Part shown: piece by piece, positions 55,458 through 64,000 of the stretch
How the letters are laid out: every line of letters begins with the position of its first letter
How positions within the stretch are numbered: the first letter of the stretch is position 1
Origin: Myrmaecium sp. VS I D KN 1
Lineage: Eukaryota; Ascomycota; Dothideomycetes; Valsariales; Valsariaceae
Direction of reading: 5' to 3'
Length of the DNA stretch: 64,000 bases
Assembly (NCBI GenBank): GCA_019775845.1
Contig: JADQAV010000036.1
Span: forward strand, 1 to 64,000
Made by a program: the position numbers and the translations under genes
Notes under the pieces: generated by a model
The model's input: only the letters and a program-made list of their open reading frames with translations
What the model was told of the DNA's origin: nothing
The model's database searches: none

Positions 55458-56828
55458 TCACTCCTCCTCCGCCTCCTCCACGCTAGGCTGATGGAACTTC
55501 CGCTGCGTGACGTCGCCGCCCGCCGGCGCCGTCGCAGCAGCAGCCGACGTCGTGACCGGCTTCGAGATGGAAGGTTGCGCGCCGGCGGGCGCGGTCGAAG
55601 CGGCGGGAGCCGGCGAGGGGGAGGGCGATGCGGTGGTGGCGGAGGGGGCCGGGCCCGGGCCCGGGGCGACGCGAGCGGAGGCCGGAGTAGCCCCCGAGGC
55701 GTCCGACGGGGCTTTGGACGCTTTGGCCGCCTTCTTCGCGGCCTTTTCCGCGCGCTTGGCTTTCTTGAGCGCTTTTTGTTCTTCGGGGTCCTGTGGACGG
55801 GTGGTGGTTAGCGTGGGTGGAGGGGGTTGCGGTTACACTCTCCGCGTGTGGCTCGGCTCACCTCTTGCCATGCCCAGACGGGGCGGAAACTGTCGAAGAA
55901 GCCGACGTCCTCGAAGAGGTTGGGATAGAGCCAGAAGCCGCGGGGGAGGATCATGACGGTGACGCAGAATAGGATCAAGCGGACGATGGCCATGGCGAAG
56001 AACAGACCGAGCACGACCAGGGCGGCCATGCTGAGGTACCACACGCCGAGACGCATGAACAGAGGCCACAGAGGGAACATGACGATGGCGATGACCGCCA
56101 CCAGGGCGCCGATGGCGTACAGCTTCTGCTTCCATTGCGGGCCTTCGTACAGCCAGACGTAGTGGTCGTCGTCGTTGGTGAGCTGATGTTGCTCGATCCG
56201 GACGGTCCAGAGGCCCTTGACGCGCTTCGGTTTGGCATGGTTGTGGCCGGCGTGGGCGGTGTTCGGGTCGACCTTGGAGACGCGGAGGGCCAAGAGGGAC
56301 AGCGGGAGGAGCTTGAAGACGTTTTCGGCGGAGACACGGTCCGTGACCGGAGGAAGGAGGGGGTTTTTCTTGCGAGCCTTTTCGTATTCGGGGGAGGACA
56401 GAGCACGGATGGCACGTTTGACTGAGCCAAGGTGGCCGGTTAGCAGCACGCACTGCAAGGTTTGGCACAGCTCAGTCGGATGGCTCACCTCTGAACATGT
56501 CCTTCCGCTTCTCGTCCAATATACATGTTCGTACTTTCAGCTCTTGCGACCTCAGGAAGTTGGCCACGGCCAGAGCCTCAGGCTTTGGCGGGCCTGGCGT
56601 CACGGGCTGCTGGTGCTGTTGCTGCTGTTGTTGCTGTTGAGCTTGTGCTTGCGCTTGCTGCTGAGCCTGATGCTGGCGGATGGCCTGCGCTTTCAGTTCT
56701 TCGATGTACTGCTGCGGTGTGAGCCCACGCTTCGCAGCCTCTTGTGCTATCTGCTGCTGCATGTATTGGATTTGTTGGGGAGTGGGCTGCTGGCCCGGCT
56801 GAGGAGGGCCCATCATCGGGCTAGCCAT
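55458..56828 (-). CDS. SEC62: Sec62, ER post-translational translocon subunit
   Basis: Three exons (56489-56828, 55862-56421, 55458-55790) join to 410 residues. Introns of 67 and 71 nt have GTGAGC donors and CTAACC branch sites. The N-terminus holds a helical segment, a Gln-rich tract (about 52-72) and ANFLRSQELKVR with KRKDMFRVKRAIRAL, the conserved Sec62 cytosolic domain. Two membrane segments lie near 214-236 and 240-270, joined by a short lumenal turn, followed by PRGFWLYPNLFEDVGF, a strongly diagnostic Sec62 sequence. The C-terminal cytosolic tail is a Lys/Ala-rich helix (KKAKRAEKAAKKAAKASK), then Ala/Pro-rich, ending in an acidic VEEAEEE. Sec62 works with Sec63, Sec71 and Sec72 on the Sec61 channel to import precursors after translation. 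It is divergent from RPL12 with 443 bp between the starts. Confidence 0.96.
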
Positions 56829-57271
56829 TGTGTGAAAGAACGCCGACGGCTGGCGAAGCAGGGAGGGAATGGATGTCAGGTAAAAGTGAATAGACAGAGG
56901 ATGACCGAGAAACGGCTGTCAAAGGACAGTCCGCTGTTTATATCCGGGTAGCTGAGGGTGGGTAAGTGAAAGGCTGAAACGCACAGAGTTGGGACATGCA
57001 ACTATCGGTGGTGATGCCAGATGCCACATGTCCAGGGCGCCAACGGTTTCGGAATAACCCGGGGCTCCGACAACGTTCAACGCCAAGCCCTCCCGCAAGC
57101 GAGGTTCGCACTACAAAATCATCCACCCAAAAGTTCCTGCGATTTTTCTTCTCCAGGCATCCCTACTAACCTCACCTCCACAGCATCAAAAGAGACTGAG
57201 TACGTTCCCCTCTTTTCATCAATTGCGCTGTACAGCTGCTAACATACGCATAGCTACCTCACGTCCTAGCC
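56829..57271. promoter_or_regulatory. Bidirectional SEC62 / RPL12 promoter region
   Basis: The two start codons face away from each other with 443 bp between them, so both promoters must share or abut in this interval. No TATA box is clear. A likely RPL12 leader intron (57200-57253) occupies the right end. Confidence 0.6.
57200..57253 (+). other. RPL12: Putative 5' UTR intron of RPL12
   Basis: A GTACGT donor at 57200, a GCTAAC branch site at 57237-57242 and a CATAG acceptor ending at 57253 define a 54-nt intron 18 nt before the start codon. Leader introns are common in ribosomal protein genes. Confidence 0.5.
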
Positions 57272-58025
57272 ATGCGTGAGTATCGCCTCTTCTTGATCTC
57301 GGCCGACCGGCCTGGCTAACATCCTGTTTTCTTGCTCTTTAGCTCCCAAGTTCGGTATGCTACTCCAGCCATGGACCTGCTATAATCGCAATCGCTGACC
57401 GTTTCTAGATCCCAATGAGGTGAAGGTCATCCACCTGAGGGCCACTGGTGGTGAAGTGTGAGTCTTTGACAAATCCCGGGTTGGATCGATCGCATATACG
57501 ACCGCGTGCGCTGCCCGACCAGTCCAACTGACAGCCGACAGTGGTGCCTCCTCCGCCCTCGCCCCCAAGATTGGTCCTCTTGGTCTCTCCCCCAAGAAGG
57601 TCGGTGAAGATATCGCCAAGGCCACTGGTGACTGGAAGGGTCTTCGTGTGACCGTCAAGCTCACCATCCAAAACCGTCAAGCCGCGGTTTCGGTTGTGCC
57701 CTCCGCCTCCTCCCTTGTCATCAAGGCCCTGAAGGAACCCCCCAGGGACCGCAAGAAGGAGAAGAACATCAAGCACACCAAGTCCATCCCTCTCGATGAG
57801 ATCATCGAGATTGCCCGCAAGATGCGCTTCAAGTCCTTGGCTAAGGACCTGAAGGGTACCGTCAAGGAGATCCTTGGTACCGCTTTCTCCACTGGTTGCC
57901 AGGTTGATGGCCGCTCCCCCAAGGAGGTCAGCGATGACATCGAGGCTGGCGAGATTGAGAGTATGTTGCATTTCGCCCTCCTTGACATGGATGACCGCTA
58001 ACGACGAACAGTTCCTTCGGAGTAA
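57272..58025 (+). CDS. RPL12: 60S ribosomal protein L12 (uL11)
   Basis: Five exons (57272-57275, 57343-57354, 57409-57457, 57542-57960, 58012-58025) join to exactly 165 residues, the usual eukaryotic length. The first coding exon is only 4 nt (ATG plus C) and the second 12 nt. Every intron has GT/AG ends and a CTAAC/CTGAC-like branch site. The protein begins [20 protein letters not shown] and ends with the acidic EIEIPSE. The N-terminal domain carries [19 protein letters not shown], the binding surface for the stalk and translation factors. The C-terminal domain binds the GTPase-associated segment of 25S rRNA. The protein is part of the base of the ribosomal P-stalk. Identification is unambiguous. 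Confidence 0.98.
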
Positions 58026-58035
58026 ATACCCCAAC

Positions 58036-58041
58036 AATAAA
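58036..58041 (+). terminator. RPL12: AATAAA polyadenylation-type signal after RPL12
   Basis: A canonical AATAAA lies 11 nt after the RPL12 stop codon. That is very close to the stop; a further downstream signal may be the one used. Confidence 0.35.
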
Positions 58042-60473
58042 AATAGGGATTCAGGGTTTTTCAGTGCATATATCCAAACGGCGCTCCGGGTGAACAATTA
58101 TTGCGACGAATGATACGAAATGCAGATGTCTGCATATGACTGACCTAGTTCTTCCCCTGCTTTTCTGCTTCTTCCATGTGAGTTTTGTGAGTTTTGATCC
58201 TCGTGCTTTCGTGTTGTTTCGTGCAGTTTGCCACACTCTGGGCCTTACCCCCTTCCTTCGGGTTGGACTTGTACTACGGTATAGCCCTATTTTGATGCAA
58301 ACGAGAGTAAAGACCGACTACTCACCGCGGTACCCTGTTCCTCTGGAGTGGGTACGGTGGTCCATCGAATTTGGTCTACATTTTGCTTTGAACACATCGT
58401 ATCTCTTATGTTTCAGCCTGACGCCTCTCTTACAGCGAGCGTCGGCAAGATAGACAAACAGCCCACAAATGAAACAGTTGGTCTTATTATTTCAATTTCT
58501 ACCATGCATGAGACTGGAGTGCACGGGCTGCCGAGAGCCGAAGGAGCTGACGGATGAGAATTGACTGGAAGCGACAAGAAGATGAGCAGCGCGTGGATGA
58601 GATGATCGCGCCGTAAAAATGGAGAACGAGAGCGGGTCCCATCAGCGATCTCCAGGCGAGGGAGCCACTAGAGGTGGAAGGCTGCGCTTGGGCGGTTTCC
58701 CCATGTCGAACCGCAGTCGTGCACGCATCAGGGGCGCCACGACTGCGCGACCGCGAGGTTTCGAGACCCATAATTCCGGGCAGGGATCGTAACTGATGAT
58801 AATGCTGAGTAGAAGCTGCTGAGTGCCAGGCTTGCGCGCGCGGCCGAGTTTGGTCATCTGGAAGCCATCTGTCAGAGAGCCCATCTACGATCGCTGGTTT
58901 ATGTGAATCAGCAGCGCCTTGGGCCCGGCCGTCAGCTGCCACTGGCGAAGTCGACATGCTTTCGACCTGAGTGCTGATGCGCTGCGCTGGCCCTGCCATG
59001 ACTGTCGCCGTCTCTCTCCGGCGGTCCCTCCACGGCCAGGGTAGGGCTGCGCGACTGGATCGAAGCGGAACCGCTGAGCAGAGGACATGCGGGTGGAGGC
59101 ACGGTGAGTTGACGGGGAGTCCAAGGGCGACGTTTGGCCGGAGCAAATGGCGGACGCGATGCCGTCGAGGAGGGCCCCGTATTGGGCGGGCGGCGTCATC
59201 GTCGGGGCAGGGGTTGGCAGCCACCATGCAGGAATCCCTGGCCCAACACCAGCCTGAGAACAAGGCGGCCGTGTGGAACGACTGGAGCGACCGGAGCGTA
59301 TGGGCCGTCGTTAAGGTCGGTCGGTAGCAGGTAGGGTAAGGTAGGGAGGAGTGGAGGCCAGCCCGCCCGTCAACAGACCGATGCCGATGCCAATCCATGG
59401 ATGTGCTAGGCTGTGCCCCCGGACTACCCGCGGCGTACGGCAGCATCCACAAGCCAGCGTCCCCCATCATTATTATAACCCGTTGACCGTCCACATCTGC
59501 CTTTGACTGACCTTCCTGCCCGTTCGCTCACCTCTCCCACCCACCAAACTCCCTCTCCGCCTCCTGCCCGGCAGCTCCCTCGTCCACCGTGTCGCAGCCG
59601 CTGCCGCTGCCGCTGCCGCTGCCGTGCGCGATCCCCTCAGGTCCCCTCATCGAGCCCACCCGCGGCGGAAGCCTCCGAGCAGCACCCCGGGCCTTCCTCC
59701 CCCCCAGGCGGCGTGTGTATCACGGTCCGTGCCCGCCCTCTGTCGCGCCGCTGCGCCCCTCGTCACTCGGCTTGCAACGCGCAGATACACAATCGATGCG
59801 GGTCTCCGTGCCTGCAGAAGGCATTTCGTCGAGCGCTCCCCACTGGTAGAGGATCACATCTCGCGGGCGGTGGCATCCTTCCACCTCCTACCCTCCCACC
59901 TTCCACCCCGTCAGCGTCGTCCGCTCCCCGCCGAACTGCGAGCATCCCACCTGCCCCCCCGCCAGTCCGATCGCCGCCGTCGTACTGCGTTCGCTCCCTC
60001 GTCGAATCCCTTGCAGCAGCGGTCGCATACCTGTCAACCCTGGGGGGATCCATAGGACGACCGTCTATACCACCTTACCGTCCCTCTCTCTAACAGACCA
60101 GCTCCACGTTCCTTCCCGACCCGTATCGACGCCCGCTCTGCTGTCGCCAATCTGACGGTCTGCTTCCTGCGACACAGGCAGCACCTACCCGCAAACCACC
60201 CCATCGACCGCACCGGCTCCCGGAGGCTCTCTTGGCGATAATCCAAGGCTGGGGCTTCGGTCATTCAGGAACGAACGCAAAGGACCTGAAATGCCATGCG
60301 CAGGAGACGGGCGACAACTTCGCAAAGGCATAGGCACAGGCCGGTCTTGGTGATATTGCTATCTTGAGAGCTTACCTCAGGTTCTATTTTCTTCTTGCAA
60401 CGCTCCTGCGCGCTCCGTCAGCAGGCGTCCTTTCCTGCGCACTCCCACGACTTCCTAAGATCTGCGGGACAAA
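58042..60473. other. Intergenic region / long leader of the OGT-like gene
   Basis: This 2.4-kb region follows RPL12. The right half (about 59500-60470) is C-rich with CTGCCG hexamers near 59598-59625, consistent with a long promoter and leader for the gene at 60474. A minus-strand frame with its first ATG near 59470, running to 58499, is the longest here. It has no domain and an unusual composition, so it is not called. Confidence 0.5.
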
Positions 60474-63400
60474 ATGAGCGCGATTCACCAATGTCCTCCC
60501 CAGCCACAGCAGCAGCCCCCGCTGTTTGCCCCTCACCCTTCGCACACAAATCTCAACCCTCTCTCCATATCTTCCGGCTTCGGGGCGAAAAGGGACCTAC
60601 CCATTCATAACGCGCAGGGCCGCGGCCACACCCAAGTACCACAACGCTACGCTCACCCTGTGCAGAGAAATCTTTCTTTTACGCAGCAACGCGATTCGAA
60701 CGGCGATTCCTATCATTACGGTGACCGCTCCGAGCATATGCTACGGCGGAAGACGCCGAACGGGATCTTACCGGCCGCTTACGATGGCACTTCGGTCGAG
60801 CAGATGGACAAGCCGCATGCCATGAAACATATTCTACTTCCTGTCACCGCTTCTGTGCAGGGATCCGAGGGCGTTTCCCAGACGCCTTGTTCTTTTAACT
60901 CGGACCTCTCCGTAGGGGCTTCCTCCGCCTCCAGAATCAGCAACTCAAGCTCTACGAGGCCTCACCCTCCCCAGGGCTACATCGAACAGCCTCCACAAGC
61001 TCGACATGAGCAAGCCAATGACGTCTGGAGCCATCCGCGTTTGGACGCTCCTCAGATCGACTCCTTGTTGGACCAGGTGCCCATGCCGCTTTCGCAATTC
61101 CCGTATCTTTACATGGGCCAACCATTCAGCGGCGGCATGGAGCCGTCATTTCAAACCTATATAGGCCCAACCGTCTCTAACGATCAAGGACCTTACGGCC
61201 CCTACTGGCCAAATGGTACTTATATCCCATATCGGCCGGCGGCATTGCGAGATCCACGCTTCTACCCTCCTTCCGCACACCACTGGACCACCCCTTCGCA
61301 GAGCGGCTGGCCAGCGTACACCAACGCGGTCCCGCACTCGTTCATACCACCTCAATATGCCGTGCACGGTACAGGTCAGCTCATGCAACAGGGTCATTTC
61401 AGTACGGAACCTGCACCCTTCGAATACTTCCCGGGGATGGGCTTGCGCGGAAATCTTCCCAATCATACAAGCCAGCATAGCGGGGACCTGCTGCAGAACC
61501 GACCGTCTCAAGGCGCGAATGCTTCTTTTGCCGCTAGAGCAGGTCTTCAAGTTCACGAAGGTTACTCGCCCATGTCTTCTTCAAGTTCTTCCAATCCGCT
61601 TCTGCTCGAATTCGGCCCACACTCTACTAACGCCCAGCTGCGTGAAAGAGTCTTCAGCTGGGCCCATAGCATCTACATTGATCTCTTGAGATATCTCCAA
61701 CATACCCGAAAGGCAGCCTCCAGTAGCCGCGGGCCCAACGGTGCCCTTCACCCCCCGCGGCCTACCATATATCCTAAGCCCCCGCGCCAACCCACCGCCA
61801 CCTTCTTAGCTTCCACGACACAGCAGCAAAGTGAAACACAGACGCCATCGGCCGGATACTTTCCTGGCAACGCGTCGAACCACTTTGCCAACTCCGTCCC
61901 ACCGACGCTCGGTCATTCAAACTTCCCTGATCGCTCGTCACCTTTCTGGCCTTCCAGTGTGGCCCATGGTGACGCAAACCATAACTACAAGTCTTGGCAG
62001 CAACACATGTCGACGCCGAATGTGACTCCAAGCAACGGACAAGGCTACGAGAGGATCAGGACGCTAAGACGTACATCGGGAAACATAATTGCGTCATCTC
62101 AGGCCTCTATGAAACAGCTCCACGATCCATCGGCCAGTGCGGCGGCAGCCGTAGATGCTCTAACCAAGTTGTGCGATAGCGGCTCTGTGCCGTGGATAGA
62201 TGGTATGCTTCTCACGGGCTGTTTGGTATATGCGCTTGGGAATTATACAGCTGCGTTGGAATGGTATTCGAGGATCCTCAAGCATGATACAGAGTAAGTC
62301 AACCTTGGTGACGAACGGGCTACCTTTCTGACACTGCATAGTCACGTGGAGGCCATATCGAACCTTGCGGCCACCTTGCTGGCGCTCAATCGGAGACAGG
62401 AAGCTGAGCAACATTGGTTCCGCGCTGTAAAGCTTCGCCCGAGCTTCTTCGAGGCGGTGGAGCATCTCATCGGCCTTCTATGCGGGGACCATCGCGGGAA
62501 AGAAGCTGTCCAGGTTATCGAACACGTGGAACGCTCACTGAAAATCAGCAAAGCTGGAGAGATCACGGACCACAGCAGCGAGCACTCCGGTTCTCCTGGC
62601 TTATCGGATGCCTCCGACAAGCCTGTCTTCGACTACGAAGGCGAAAATGATGCGATCTTCAAAGACCTATCGGGTGCTCCTGGTGCAGACCAGCCTGGAT
62701 TCGGTACCAGCGGTTACGCTATCCCCGGCTCTGATAATGGTCGGATTCTCGCTCTGGTCCACGCGAAGGGCAACATGTTGTACGCTTTAGGCAACAATGT
62801 CGCTGCTGCTAAGGCCTTTGAGAATGCTGTCATGATTGCTGCCGGTTGGGGTTTCCAGACTATCGGTGGGCTGATTGATCACATCTTGACGGTCGTCCAT
62901 CATACGATGTTCGCGGACCCATATGATAGGAGCTCACAGAAGCCTTCGAGTGATCCCATCCTTCTCGATCCCAACCAAGCCTTGGAAACGGCTCGACTCT
63001 GTTTTCCCAGTCATGGAGAGCTTCCCGGACTCAAGTACATCTCTGGTGAAGGCATGGCGCGTCGGGCCGCAGTATCTACGACGAGCAATTCTCTCCTTTC
63101 CCTTGCGAAGATCTTCCAAGACGGCATGGCCACTAACGCTACTTCTGGCTCCGGTTATCAGTCCAGCATCGGCGTCCGAGAGATTCTGGCACTATACTAC
63201 CTCTCGCTGTCTCTTCAACCTAGTCCGTCGACTGCGAACAACGTTGGTATCCTTTTGGCGGGTGTTCAGCAGTCGGTTCCCTCAAGACGAGCTGCCATGA
63301 TGGCTCAAGACTCCAAGCAGCCTCTGATACCGGGGGTTGTCCCTGGAAGCGGTGTTGCTCTTGCGCTGTCGTACTACAACTACGGTCTTCAGTTGGACCC

Positions 63401-64000
63401 TCGGCATGCGCACCTGTTTACGAATCTGGGAAGTTTGTTCAAGGACATCGGGCAGCTAAACGCCGCGATCAAGATGTACGAACAAGCTGTACAGTGCGAT
63501 GCCAACTTTGACATTGCCCTGGCCAACCTCGCCAACGCGGTCAAGGACCAAGGGAGGATTGCGGATGCCATCACGTATTACAAACGCGCCGTCCAGGCCA
63601 GCCCTGATTTCGCCGAGGCTGTCTGTGGACTCACGAACGCTCTGAACTCTGTGTGCGACTGGCGAGGCAGAGGCGGCATTGCTGCGGACAGCGGCCAGCG
63701 GGACAAATGGCATGTCGATGAGAAGGGTATGCTGTTGGATGCTCGCCTCCCGGGAGCGGTCAGCTCGGGTTGGATCAAGAAGGTTATCGATCTGGTCGAA
63801 AAGCAGCTTGCCGACGGCGAAGAGTGGGGCAAGGGCACCATCACCGCTGCCATGATCGACGAGTTCGCCCGGCAATATTCCATCGGAAGCTATGGGCAAG
63901 TGACGAAGAGCCAGCAGCGTGAATTGAGGTCGGTTTTGAGTTCCTGGGCCGGTCAGAAGCGAGAAGGGGCGCGGATCGTTAGGCTGATCGAGCGTGCCAT
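60474..64000 (+). CDS. O-GlcNAc transferase-like TPR protein (5' part)
   Basis: Exon 1 is 60474-62293 and exon 2 starts at 62342 (48-nt intron, GTAAGT donor) and is still open at the window end. This gives at least 1159 residues. Residues 1-540 are Pro/Ser/Gln/His-rich and probably disordered. TPR units start near residue 560 (LTGCLVYALGNYTAALEWYS, then AISNLAATLLALNRRQEAEQ). After a linker and further helical repeats they resume at about 940-1040: AHLFTNLGSLFKDIGQLNAA, ALANLANAVKDQGRIADAI and FAEAVCGLTNALNSVCDWRG. The CDWRG motif at about 1045 is typical of the junction between TPRs and the GT41 catalytic domain of OGT. The catalytic region lies beyond 64000. The family adds GlcNAc (or, for SPINDLY, fucose) to Ser/Thr of nuclear and cytosolic proteins. 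Donor specificity cannot be judged here. Confidence 0.9.

Noticed and set aside
59503-60093. 196-codon plus-strand frame in the OGT-like gene leader
   Set aside because: Pro/Ser/Arg-rich translation of C-rich leader DNA, including a CTGCCG repeat; no domain and no splice link to the gene at 60474.

Overview
The window is nuclear DNA of a filamentous ascomycete (Pezizomycotina), most likely a eurotiomycete. The evidence is short introns of about 50-75 nt with CTAAC branch sites close to the acceptor, compact intron-containing housekeeping genes, pyrimidine-rich leaders, and proteins typical of that group, such as an FlbD-type Myb regulator and a TPR O-GlcNAc-transferase-like protein. There is no CRISPR array, operon, rRNA, convincing tRNA or recognisable transposon. 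All gene models were joined by hand from splice signals. Every joined coding frame closes in phase, apart from one in-frame TGA described below.

Layout. 0-2 kb: a microsatellite, an assembly gap inside a poly-G/poly-C artefact, and a Cys-rich, Ser/Thr-rich single-pass surface protein (minus). 5.3 kb: a small cysteine-pair protein (plus). 6.7-18.3 kb: three minus-strand genes in a row, namely RAV1 (V-ATPase assembly), a PRMT3-type arginine methyltransferase, and a Gyp5-like TBC Rab-GAP. 21.4-27.0 kb: three unassigned genes, one a basic/acidic nuclear-type protein (minus) and two tandem plus-strand genes with Trp-rich putative DNA-binding segments. 27.0-41.1 kb: about 14 kb with no supportable gene. 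41.1-42.4 kb: the FlbD-like R2R3 Myb factor. 45.2-47.5 kb: an MTC6 homologue whose frame is broken by a single in-frame TGA. 48.8-51.5 kb: a PH-domain protein (minus). 53.1-54.3 kb: a Ser/Pro-rich coiled-coil protein (plus). 55.5-56.8 kb: SEC62 (minus), divergent from RPL12 (57.3-58.0 kb, plus), which has a 4-nt first exon and a 12-nt second exon. 60.5-64.0 kb: the N-terminal part of an O-GlcNAc-transferase-like protein, cut by the window end.

The genes do not form one pathway. The recognisable ones are dispersed housekeeping functions (vacuolar acidification, arginine methylation, Rab regulation, ER translocation, ribosome) around one developmental transcription factor. No new multi-gene system is convincingly visible. 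The points most worth following are the TGA-interrupted MTC6 gene, the long gene-free block before the Myb gene, the possible split start codon of that gene, a perfect 15-bp inverted repeat at about 44.2 kb, and the pair of orphan genes at 24-27 kb.
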